NCBI GenBank assembly: GCA_003573635.1
Contig: QUTJ01031305.1
Span: forward strand, 1 to 10,792
DNA: 10,792 nucleotides
From: Goniomonas avonlea
Taxonomy: Eukaryota > Cryptophyceae > Goniomonadida > Goniomonadaceae
Direction of reading: 5' to 3'
Shown here: positions 1-8,357 of the stretch, in pieces
Layout of the letters: each line of letters opens with the position of its first letter
Numbering within the stretch: the first letter of the stretch is position 1
The notes under the pieces: model-generated
What the model was told of the DNA's origin: nothing
Database searches by the model: none
What the model saw: the letters and a program-made list of their open reading frames with translations, nothing else
Translations under genes and position numbers: made by a program

Positions 1-153
1 AGCGACGGCTCAGCAGCTCCAACAGCCCGGCCCAGCGCAAGGTATATCGAGAAATCGCTCGTTCATACGTTGATTTCAGAGTCCTCACAGAGAACAAGTG
101 AACGTGCCAATGGATGAGCAACACTGTGAGTCTCAGAGCCCTCAGAGAAGCTG
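1..153. other. 3' flank of the carrier gene
   Basis: This is the region downstream of the carrier gene stop codon, on the minus strand. It holds no convincing coding region. A small imperfect repeat is visible on the minus strand, with GAGGGCTCTGAGACTC near the stop and GAGGACTCTGAAATC further out. It presumably contains the 3' UTR, but no clear AATAAA-type signal was seen. Confidence 0.4.
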
Positions 154-1539
154 TTACGGCAACCCCATGAGCTGCTTTGCAATGTCATAGCAGACAAACT
201 GCAGCCCAGCCTCAGGGACGCACTTCACAGAGTTCAAGGCCAGCCCCGGATAGAATCCACGAATTCCCTGACGGGCAAACACCTGCTGAGGGGTCAGGTA
301 CCAGCCAGTGTGGGACGCTTTAACGCCGGGGAAGGGGGGTCGAAGTGGGAACAGAGGTGAACACGGGAGGGTGAGAGAGGGGGGGAGAGGGAGAGCGGCG
401 GGGAGTGAAAGAGAGGGAGGGGCAGAGGAGCAGACAGACAACAGACGGACGAACAAACAGCCAGACACAGCGAGGGAGAGAGAGAAGAGAGAGAGAGCGC
501 GCGCGACGGGTAGGGGGGGGCGCGAATTCTGAATCTACCTTTCGGCAACAGTCGAAGAGCCCCGTGTACTGCTGAGCAGATCCGTGAACACCGTTAGACT
601 GGAGCTGCTTTTTGATAGTGTCTCCCGGGTATGCAGTGGTCTGGGCAATTAAGCCCGCGGACGCTCCTATCGGGGGGTCACACTAAATTGGTGTTTGGTG
701 CTCGAATGCACAACACACCTGCAAGGAAGCTCCACACAAGACTGCTCTTGCCGGTCTGCTGATCAGTGGGCAGGTTCCGCTTGAAAACATCGTAAAGTGT
801 CATTTGCAGTCCGACATATATTGGGGTGCTCAGGAATGTCATTGACATCCCTTTGTACAGCCCCCGAACACCCTCATCCCTCACAGTTTGCACACCACAG
901 TGCACAATTCCGCGGTAGGTCCCCCCCATCTGGGTGTCAATCGTCAAACGAGTGCGCACAACCTCCAGCGGATATGTGATGCAACTCTGGCTAACGCCCG
1001 CAAGCCAACCGACAGCGAGCAATTGGCCAAAGCTCAAAGTCGCTGGATTCTGTCCAGGCTTCAGGACTGCCTGCTTGTAGGAATCGTTGAACATGAACTT
1101 GAGAGCATAAACGGGAAGAATACGGGTGATGTTCGCCAAATTGCCCTTATACAGACCCCTGGCCCCGTCTTCTTTCAGGATGGTCTGAATGCTGCCGAAC
1201 ACCCCGTTGTACTTGGTCGAGCCGTGCATACCTAACCGAAATCTTTGTTCAATTAGCCGTGTCAACAATGAGAGGTACCTTGAACTTGATACAACAGCTT
1301 CACGCGCTCGAGTGGCGCAACTGCCGTCTTTGTGACAACACCGGAAAGAGCTCCGGCAGTACAAAACAGAGCTGGATCCCATCTCGCGGTTTTGATGAGA
1401 CCAAAGAGGCGGGACTCAGTGCTCTCATTCAAACTGGACCTACGTCAACATTAGCTTCGTGTCCTAGGGCACGGATCGCCTCGGCGCAGAAGACTCACGC
1501 AGTGGCGTTTGCGCAGCGGAACGGCGTCGGCGAGCTCAT
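154..1539 (-). CDS. Mitochondrial carrier family protein (ADP/ATP- or nucleotide-type), 5 exons, complete
   Basis: Predicted inner-membrane solute carrier of a mitochondrion or related organelle. Exons on the minus strand are 1539-1499, 1439-1279, 1231-719, 666-539 and 282-154. Introns of 59, 47, 52 and 256 bp are all GT-AG. The total of 972 nt gives 323 residues with no frame break. All three carrier repeats are present, with signatures PLERVK (56-61), PLEVVR (155-160) and a variant PGDTIKK (252-258). The matching G-x-Y-x-G motifs are GLYKG, GLYKG and GFYPG. The stretch GNLANITR..P..ALKF (97-113) resembles the ADP/ATP carrier helix-2 region, and contact point II reads GL (208-209). The RRRMMM hallmark of classical ADP/ATP carriers is absent, so the substrate is an inference; hydrogenosome-type nucleotide carriers, ATP-Mg/Pi carriers and CoA carriers are alternatives. 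The start is the first ATG that opens an exon joined in frame by a GTGAGT donor. Confidence 0.9.
310..535. repeat. Purine-rich low-complexity tract in carrier intron 4
   Basis: This fills most of the 256-bp last intron (538-283). On the plus strand it is GGGAG/GAGAGA-rich, so on the transcribed sense strand it is polypyrimidine. The intron ends CCCCTCAGCAG before the exon that restores the third carrier repeat. Open frames through this tract are compositional artefacts. Confidence 0.75.
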
Positions 1540-1585
1540 GCCAAACAATTGGCTAGCGAACCACGATACGGTGTATCGCCCAGTC
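1540..1585. promoter_or_regulatory. Very short divergent intergenic spacer / bidirectional 5' region
   Basis: These 46 bp separate the predicted carrier start (minus) from the preferred ACBD6-like start (plus). Any promoters and 5' UTRs must overlap the neighbouring gene. An earlier in-frame ATG for the plus gene lies at 1538-1540, inside a CATG palindrome shared with the carrier start at 1539-1537. No TATA box was recognised. Confidence 0.35.
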
Positions 1586-2356
1586 ATGGCCTCCCTCTTG
1601 GCCGATGTTTGGGAAGCCAAGGCAGCGCAGCAAGAGTTCATGAAAGCGGTGCAACATGTCGGCACTCGACCAGGATTGGCAATCAGTGAAGATGTCCAGC
1701 GGCGCCTTTTTGGATTGTATTCCCGGGCGACTCGAGGTGTGCCTCCAACGGAGCCTCCAGTAAACACAGACGAGAAAGAGCAATGGAAAGCTTGGGATGA
1801 AGTTAAGGGTCTCTCTGAACTCGAGGCAATGACCGAATATTCCGATCTTGTCCATGAGCTTGACCCGGATTACGATGGAGAGGAGAGTGACGGCGAAGAT
1901 GGAGCGAACATGCCAGCCAGTTTGAAAGCCCAGCTTGAGAAAGCTGGTTTTCGACAAGCGGACTCCGCAGGTGGCAATGGTGGGGCGCAGACTGTTTTTG
2001 ATGCGGCGCGGGTCGGGACAGGACTGGAACCGTTTTTGCCAGAGCAGCGGGACGAGATTGATGAGGACGGTCTCACTCCTCTTATTCATGCGGTGGACGC
2101 GGAACAAGCGGATGCTGTTGCAGCACTGCTCGCGGCTGGAGCGAGCCCGAACCTTTCAGACCCGCAAAAATCCACGCCTCTCCATTACGCCGCTTTGCTT
2201 GGCGCTGAGCAGATTGTTAAGCAGCTCCTCGCCGCGGGAGCAAACCCTAACCTCGAGGATGAGGACGGGGCGCAGCCTGCTGCGACTGCGAGGGGCGAGG
2301 GGCACATTGGTATCGCTGAAATTATTGAAAAGGCGGTTGCCGAACTCGCTGCTTAG
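1586..2356 (+). CDS. ACBD6-like acyl-CoA-binding domain protein with ankyrin repeats
   Basis: Intronless gene encoding 256 residues if it starts at 1586, or 272 if the in-frame ATG at 1538 is used. Residues about 9-95 form an acyl-CoA-binding domain: EF..AV..V (17-25), LFGLYSRATRG (41-51), QWKAWDEVKGLS (66-77) and AM..Y..LV (81-89). It is followed by an acidic linker rich in D, E and G (93-108). Residues about 150-256 hold two clear ankyrin repeats, with DGLTPLIHA, STPLHYAA and AGA.PNL motifs, and a terminal partial repeat. This order and size match the ACBD6 family (human about 282 residues), whose members bind long-chain acyl-CoAs in the cytosol or nucleus. Two lysines that contact the CoA phosphate in bovine ACBP (K32, K54) align with S46 and Q66, and Y28 is F42, so ligand binding may be altered. 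The ACBP tyrosines Y31 and Y73 are kept (Y45, Y85). The upstream extension of the open frame to 1259 is antisense to carrier exons and was discarded. Confidence 0.9.
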   Translation: MASLLADVWEAKAAQQEFMKAVQHVGTRPGLAISEDVQRRLFGLYSRATRGVPPTEPPVNTDEKEQWKAWDEVKGLSELEAMTEYSDLVHELDPDYDGEESDGEDGANMPASLKAQLEKAGFRQADSAGGNGGAQTVFDAARVGTGLEPFLPEQRDEIDEDGLTPLIHAVDAEQADAVAALLAAGASPNLSDPQKSTPLHYAALLGAEQIVKQLLAAGANPNLEDEDGAQPAATARGEGHIGIAEIIEKAVAELAA

Positions 2357-2480
2357 TCGGCTCGCCCATTGTACTCGACAGGTCCTGATTCGAGTGACTG
2401 AATCGCGGATCTCGATAATGAATTTAATCTTCACCCATTCATCAGTCCGTTGCCATGATCTGACAACCAGAACACGGTGC
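2357..2480. other. Convergent intergenic region
   Basis: These 124 bp lie between the stop codons of two tail-to-tail genes, the ACBD6-like gene on plus and the F-box/LRR gene on minus. It must hold both 3' UTRs or their overlap. It is somewhat AT-rich in the middle (AATGAATTTAATC near 2418). No canonical polyadenylation hexamer or hairpin terminator was recognised. Confidence 0.4.
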
Positions 2481-5400
2481 TCAATCGTAAAGGTTTGTGG
2501 AGTCCATGACTTTGAGCCGACAATGTTTTTGCAACGACTGCAGTGCTGCATCTGATATCCCCTCACACATCCTGCTGAGAGGTTAAAAGATTGAACACTG
2601 TGACAGTGAAGAGACAGTGACAAGGAAGTGACAATGACCATGACTTCAGATTTTGTAACCGCCAGAAACAGAAACCGCCCATCGGGGGCAAAAAAACCCA
2701 ATTTACGAGACACACAGCGCGAGCGAGAGACAAGAGCAATGTACCTGACATTCAGCGAGACCAGACTTGTGGCAGCCTTGGTCATGGCCAAAATGCCAGC
2801 GTCAGTCAGCCATCCACACTGCAGCACTCAAGTCAGTTTCAGCCATCCACACTGCAACTCAGGTCAGTTTGTCACGTCAGCCAGCCATCCACACTGCAGC
2901 ACTCATGTAAAACACGAATCCGGTGCACCTGTCTCACGTTGACGGAGCGTAAATTGGTCCAGTTGATATTCAGACACAGACACGGAGACAGAGAGTATTC
3001 AAGCACGAATCCGGAGACAGGGAGACAGAGAGACAGGGAGACAGAGAGAGACCAGGCAGTGCTCTTCAACCTCTTTTTTCTCGTTCTGCTTTGCAGGTTT
3101 GTCGTGAGTGTCACCGAGGACTGCGCTGTGCACTCGAGAGACAGAGAGACAGAGAGGGGGGGGTTGCACCTGTCTCACGTTGAGGGAGCGTAAATTGGTA
3201 CAGTTTCGAGCAGCAATGGACAGTACGAGATCCCCGACGTCACACTGCGGGACAGTAATGTCAGCTAAGACGATACACGCGGGAAGGAGGGTGCGGGTGA
3301 CGGTGCGGGTGAGAGAGGGAAGACGGCATAAGCGTGAAACGCTTCTGACGTTAGCTATCACGAACACGAGGGTGAGGTAGGGTGGCTTTGCTTTGCGGGG
3401 GAGGGGTGGGGAGAGGGGGGGTTTGGGAAGGATTGGGAGTGGCTCGTTGGGTGGAGTGAATGTGAGAGTGCGGTGTAAAGGCTGCGATTAGAGCACGAAA
3501 CCCACCTCTCGGAGATTGAGGGAGACGAGAGAGACACACACGCCCAGCAGGTTGGCGAAGGCTTGGTCAGACACTCTGGAACACCCTCCCAGGTTGAGGT
3601 GGAGCAACTTTGGAGCGATCGGCCACAGTTCCTCTAACCCTTGGCTCGATACAGGACAGGAGAAAATCTGCGCCCATGATTAGGAGGGAGGGGGGGGGGG
3701 GGGGAGAGAGAGAGAGAGAGATCTGAGAGAGGAGTCAGGGGGAGAGAGAGAGGAGAGGAGAGGAGAAAGGGGACTTTGGAGAGAAAAGGGGAAGAGGGGC
3801 GCGGGGGGAGAGAGAGGGAGAGAGCAAGAAGAGAGAAGGGAGCGAGAGGGGGGTGGCGAGGGAGAAAGAGGGCGACGCCCGACGAAGAAGTCCTACCTTG
3901 AGGCCAGTGAGGCAAGTGAGCGCGTCCCCAACAGCCCCCAGCGCACCGTCACCAACTCTAGGACAGCACTCAATCTGCCACCCTCGCGGTCAGCATTCGT
4001 CTTCGTCTAGCAGTGTGCCAGAGGACACCGTGGAAAGACAAGGGATGTGGCTTTTGATAGAAGCTTCTCACATTCGACAGAAATAAATCGAATGGCAATC
4101 CAAGCATTTGAGACCCAAACCTGACGACAGAGTGACAGCGGTCAGAACCACTCGCCACTCTGCGAGCCTCTTCCATCGGCGTGTGTGTGGTTCCCACGCA
4201 TGTGTACCGTGAATGCGGGACAGCCATGTGTGAGTGCGTATGCCATCTGCGAGTGTGGGCCATCTCTCTCTCTGTGTGTGTGTAGCTTGTCATCACAGCC
4301 AACTGAACCGCCCCCCTTCTCGCTCTCACTCCCCGCACTTCCTGGCGCACCTTGAGTGTGCGTAGCCCCGTGCATCCAGCCGCAATGGCCGCGATGCCGT
4401 AGTCAGTCAGGCGTCTGCACCAGCCAACAGAGAAGCTCACGAGCTGCCCGCAGTATTGCGCTACAGCCATGAGCCCACCGTCACTCAGCTGCGCGGCTTG
4501 TCAGCATGAACGTGAGATGGTCCTCTACTGCCTAGATGTTGCTTCCCAAGATATATGTCAGAGGGAACGCCAGGTCTAGACACAAATGAAAACTAGATCC
4601 ATGACGACGGTGCCGCTCTTCGACTACGGATACAGTCTGCTACCACTCCTACGACCCTACTCCTCCCACGAATACGACGACTGCTCCCACTGCCACTCCG
4701 TCTCCTACCACTCACTACTTCCACGAATCTGAGCAACTGAGCAAATCCTCCAAGAGAAAACTGGCCGCACCAGCGCGCAGCCAGACAGGTCAAGAGACAA
4801 CAGCTTCCCTACACCAGGAGCAAAGAGCTGCAGTCCAGAATCGGAGACCTGCGGGTTCTCATCAGCGGCTGGTCGCTACGAATGGGCTCACACCAGGGAA
4901 CACTGTCGAAGGGAGCAGTACAACAACCCTCGAGCTGACGTTCCGAGCATCTGCGACGGCAGCACGTGAACCAGCTGGGCAAGAAAGCAGAGACAACTCA
5001 GTTCGTCACAAACCCACACCTGTACTGCATTGTCGTCGACCTGCTCGCAGTTGCTCAGGTTGATTGTGTCGAGCCGGAAGCACCCAGTTGCAAGCGTCAT
5101 AAACCCACGACTGGTCACAAGGTACTGCCCTGATTGGAACATGTAAGACGTTCCAGGAATGAAAAAACTTGCGTGCCTGCAATATTCAGGCTAGCGAGGC
5201 TAACCGAGCATGCTGCGGTGGCGATCGCTGTCAAACCGACATCGGTGACGGCTACAGGACAATAGCTGATGTTCAGATTTTCCAACCCTGTGCATGTCTG
5301 TGCCAACGCCAGCAGAAGTCTGTCACTAACTTTGCAGCCACTGACATTGAGAGAAATTAGGTCAGGCAAGCCCTCCACCGCGGGACAGACACCGCTGTCA

Positions 5401-5873
5401 CTAATATCTCGTGAGCCAGACAAGCTCAGAGATTGTAGAGTAGTACACATGGAGAGCGATGAGACCCCCTGGTTGCAAACGGAGGTTCCACCGAGATCCA
5501 AGCTTCGGAGCTTCGGGAGATTGATGAGAGAGTCCACCGACCACACACCTTTGCAGCCCCGCAAATTGAGACAGGTCAAACCAGTGCAAAATGAAATGGA
5601 ACGCACAATGTCGTCACTGACAACTTTACAATGGTCTAAATCAATGGTTTCAAGGCTTGAACAAAACCGAAGGAGGCTTTCCAGGTTCAACTGAGTCAAT
5701 TGTCGAGCGAAAGTGTTGCCAGATCCAAGGTCGAGCCCTTTCAAGGTGCCCAAGTGCATTGCGCTGAGGGCGCGGAGACGATGACTTGTGCATGTTAAAT
5801 GCATGAAGCCTGCCAGGTCTAGGCTGCCTAAGGCGAGCAAGAGAGGCTCATCCGCAATCTCGCACAGCAACAT
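2481..5873 (-). CDS. F-box and leucine-rich-repeat protein (FBXL/Grr1-like), 10 exons, complete
   Basis: Predicted substrate adaptor of an SCF ubiquitin ligase. Exons on minus are 5873-5169, 5124-5020, 4950-4894, 4848-4771, 4488-4351, 3974-3897, 3667-3506, 3244-3170, 2818-2745 and 2571-2481. Together they give 1563 nt, or 520 residues plus stop. Residues about 3-40 look like an F-box (EIADEPLLLALGSLDLAGF). The rest is about 18 cysteine-containing LRRs of the LxxLxLxxCxxVTDxGL type, such as LETIDLDHCKVVSDD, LDTINLSNCEQVDD and LLHLNLGGCSRVSD. The last repeat ends in a TGA at 2483-2481. The first eight introns are phase 0 and the ninth is phase 2. Exons 4 and 6 are exactly 26 codons, exon 8 is 25, exon 9 is nearly 25 and exon 7 is 54, about two repeats. 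Exon 3 could instead start at 4974, adding 8 codons, but LRR spacing favours 4950. The substrate is unknown. Confidence 0.9.
2807..2895 (-). repeat. Three copies of the exon 9 acceptor/exon start of the F-box gene
   Basis: A 14-nt block (plus strand CAGCCATCCACACT) occurs at 2807-2820, 2840-2853 and 2882-2895, spaced 33 and 42 bp. On the minus strand each copy reads as an acceptor (..TGCAG) followed by the exon 9 start TGTGGATGGCTG. Only the copy at 2818 opens into a full LRR. The two upstream copies, read in the same phase, hit TGA after 8-10 codons. Confidence 0.85.
2924..2963 (-). repeat. Truncated copy of the exon 8 tail plus donor, inside intron 8
   Basis: This 40-nt segment matches 3165-3204 with two differences. 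The source is the 3' end of exon 8, encoding TNLRSLNVRQ, together with its GTGCA donor. The copy still encodes TNLRSVNVRQ before a GTGCA, but the first part of the LRR is replaced by CTCTGTCTC-type low-complexity sequence. No suitable acceptor precedes it, so it is read as a decayed exon fragment and not a real exon. Confidence 0.8.
2971..3160. repeat. GACAGAGAGACAG low-complexity repeats in intron 8
   Basis: Short purine-rich repeats (GACAGGGAGACAGAGA and variants) run from about 2971 to 3056 and again at 3138-3160, with about 80 bp of more complex sequence between them. On the sense strand of the F-box gene these are CTCTGTCTC pyrimidine tracts. They lie between the true exon 8 and its truncated copy. 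Confidence 0.7.
3690..3875. repeat. Poly-G run and GA-rich tract in F-box gene intron 6
   Basis: A run of 15 G (3690-3704) leads into (AG)n at 3705-3722 and then GGGGAGAGAGAG-type sequence up to the donor region of exon 6. On the gene's sense strand this is a C run plus CT tract. It fills most of the 229-bp intron 3896-3668. Confidence 0.8.
3975..4350 (-). other. Intron 5 of the F-box/LRR gene (376 bp)
   Basis: This intron splits an LRR at LRTLK|IECCPRVGD. It starts GTGCGC at 4350 and ends GGTGGCAG at 3975. It holds short CTCTCT/GTGTGT microsatellite DNA around 4262-4285 and otherwise unremarkable sequence. Open frames crossing it do not keep the LRR pattern. The 282-bp intron 4 (4770-4489) likewise shows nothing recognisable except GGAGTAGG-like direct repeats. 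Confidence 0.75.
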
Positions 5874-6138
5874 CGAGTTTTGGCTGGAGCCTGGAGCCTG
5901 TGCCCTGTGCCCTGTGTGGAGGCTTTGAGAGTCTGAGATCCCCTTGTTATCGTTAATAGTATCGGTCTATCTATCCGGACTTTCGGTGATCGAATAAGAA
6001 ACGGACAATGATACCAAAATTAGCACCCTAAATTGCCGAAACTTCAAATCGTCAAGTACACCGCTTCCGCGGGGCAACGAGGACCCTTGATTTAGCGTGT
6101 TTCTTTAACGAGAGAAGATCTCGAGCTCACTCCTCACC
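5874..6138. promoter_or_regulatory. Divergent promoter region between the F-box/LRR and SulP genes
   Basis: These 265 bp lie between two head-to-head start codons. The half nearest the F-box gene has short repeats of GGAGCCT and GTGCCCT. The middle (about 5945-6050) is the most AT-rich, least repetitive stretch nearby. The SulP side ends in CTCACC immediately before the ATG, a good initiation context. No specific factor site or TATA box is claimed. Confidence 0.5.
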
Positions 6139-8256
6139 ATGCGACTACGCGTGCCCTCTTGGGGGCATGGTGGCTGGAGAAATGGGTGGAACAGGTTCTC
6201 GGATGAATCGTCTCGGCTGACAGAATCCAGACGGTCATGGGCTGAGCTCGGTGAGGCTGCTGTGTCGTCTGTGGTGGCAGGGTCTTTGGTCGGATTACTG
6301 CTCATTTTGCGCTCTGCATCCTATGCTGGGTTCATGCTCGCACACGAGCGTGTTTCTCAGTGGACTGGAGCCTGCTTCGTTGCCTTTTTGTTTTCATCCA
6401 TCCTCTCTCAGATTTGGCACATCTGGAAGTCGAATTTTGACTTGGTGGCCGTTGGTGCCTCGTCTGCAGCGGCGGCTATTTTCGGGACAATGGTGACGAT
6501 GATAGTTGAGAAGACCCCTGAGGATCAGTCCCCTGTCCGCACTGTTTTTTTGGCCATATCACTTTGCACAGTTTTGTGCGGCATCATGAACATTACCTTG
6601 GGTCGGCTTCGGATTGGCCGCATTGTCAAGCTGTTGCCCATGCCTGTCGCTAAGGGATTCTTTGCAGGCATCGGGACGACCATGGTGACCGGCAGTTTTA
6701 CAGTCATGACCGGTGGCACAGCACTTCAACACATTTCCGATGGTGAGGACTGGGGCAAGGTTGGCTCTGGCGTTGGCTTCGGTCTTGTTCTGTACTGCAC
6801 TGCGAGGTGGTTCTCTGCCCGCCCCATTGTTCTGCCGAGCGTTATGGCAGCTGCCATTTGCGTGTTTTACATAGGCTGGTACGCCAGTGGTGCCACCATT
6901 GAGGAGGCCCGCGTTCGAGGCTGGGTGATTCAAACGAACCAACGAGGCTCGAATTCGTTCTTCTCCCTCTGGACCGATTGCCATTTCAAGGGCGACGTCG
7001 CCTGGCCTAGCCTCTTCCAAACAGACATGCTCTTTGCCAGCGCCTCGCTCCTAGTCGTCAACCTCTCTGATCTGGCCACCACGCTGCCTTCAATCGAAAT
7101 GTGCTTTGGCAAGCAGGTGGATCTGTCTCTCGAGTTCCAGTACACGGGTGTCGGCCAGCTGGTGACTGGTCTCTTGGGGGGCGCTTCATCCTACCTGGCC
7201 ATGTCCCCCAGTCGACTATTGGTGAATCTGAAGGCACCGAAATACTCTATGTTTGTTCTGATGGGCTGGGAGGTGCGAATCGTTTGTTGCGTGTTTTTCT
7301 GTGCGTCCGCTTGTCGCTGGTTTTAAGACACGGCACTCTCCCCGCAAATGTCACTTTTCTCTCCTACGACCTAGCCCTCCCTCCCACCTGACATGCACCT
7401 CTCCCCCTCCCATCTCACCTCCCACCTTCTCCCTCACTCTCACTCTCCCTCAGTCTCCCTCACACTCACTCTCCCCTCTCGCATGCGTGTTTGAATGCTG
7501 ACATACAGTCGGTGGGTGGTGGGTGGGGCAGACACAGAGCACATCGGTGGCTATCTCTTTCGCAACATTGGTGACAGCTCTGCGACAGGCTGTCGCCATG
7601 TACGTCGGCCCCTCCTTCGTGGAAATCCTCCCGTGCTGGTACGCAGGAGGGATTGTCTTCTATCTTGGTTTTGGCTACGTGGTAGAGGGGCTCATCGACT
7701 TCCGTCACTCGATGACCCGCGTGGAGTACATGCTCTGCCTCAGTACGACCGTCTCCGCAGCTGTCTGGGGGCTGATCGTTGCCGTGCCCCTCGGGTTCTT
7801 TCTGGCCTGCGCGGCGTTTGTGATGAGGTACTCGAGCACGCAGAGCGCGTTGACCAAGGTGTTGCCGCCGCACTCCCAGGTGAGGGTCCCTCTCTCACTC
7901 TCACTCATCGTTGCTGCCACACACCCAGGTCCCTCTCACTCACTCACTCATCGTTGCTGCCACACACCCAGGTCCCTCCCTCACTCATCAAGGTGTTGCT
8001 GCCACACACCCAGGTCCCTCCAAGGTGTTGCCACCTCACACCCAGGTGAGGGTCCCTCTCTCACTCTGGCAGGTCTCTCGGTTTCCTAGGGGTCTGTGGC
8101 CGCTCAGCGGTTCCTGAATGGCTGGAATCATCTCTCCCTCACTCACTCACTCACTCCTCAAGGTGTTGCTACACATCCAGGTGAGGGCCCCATTCTCTCA
8201 CACACACGGCGAGGTGAGCTCTCTAGTATGTCGACCTCCCCACAATCGCTCTCTCG

Positions 8257-8311
<55 letters not shown>

Positions 8312-8318
8312 ACACACA

Positions 8319-8357
<39 letters not shown>

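Noticed and set aside
888-1235. Plus-strand open frame of 115 codons
   Set aside because: It is antisense to carrier exon 3, which has clear carrier repeats and exact splice junctions; no family resemblance of its own.
1259-1585. N-terminal extension of the ACBD6-like open frame
   Set aside because: This part is antisense to carrier exons 1-2 and shows no domain. The acyl-CoA-binding domain starts soon after the ATG at 1586. The ATG at 1538 remains a possible alternative.
1553-2107. Minus-strand open frame of 184 codons
   Set aside because: Shadow of the ACBD6-like gene; its translation resembles no known family.
1935-2555. Plus-strand open frame of 206 codons
   Set aside because: Frame-shifted shadow of the ankyrin region that runs into the convergent spacer.
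2807-2895. CRISPR-like repeat array
   Set aside because: Only three 14-nt copies with unequal spacers, clearly derived from an exon boundary in a eukaryotic gene.
2924-2975. An additional LRR exon in intron 8
   Set aside because: It encodes only the last 10-12 residues of a repeat, lacks an acceptor and a TD/GD segment, and is a near copy of the exon 8 end.
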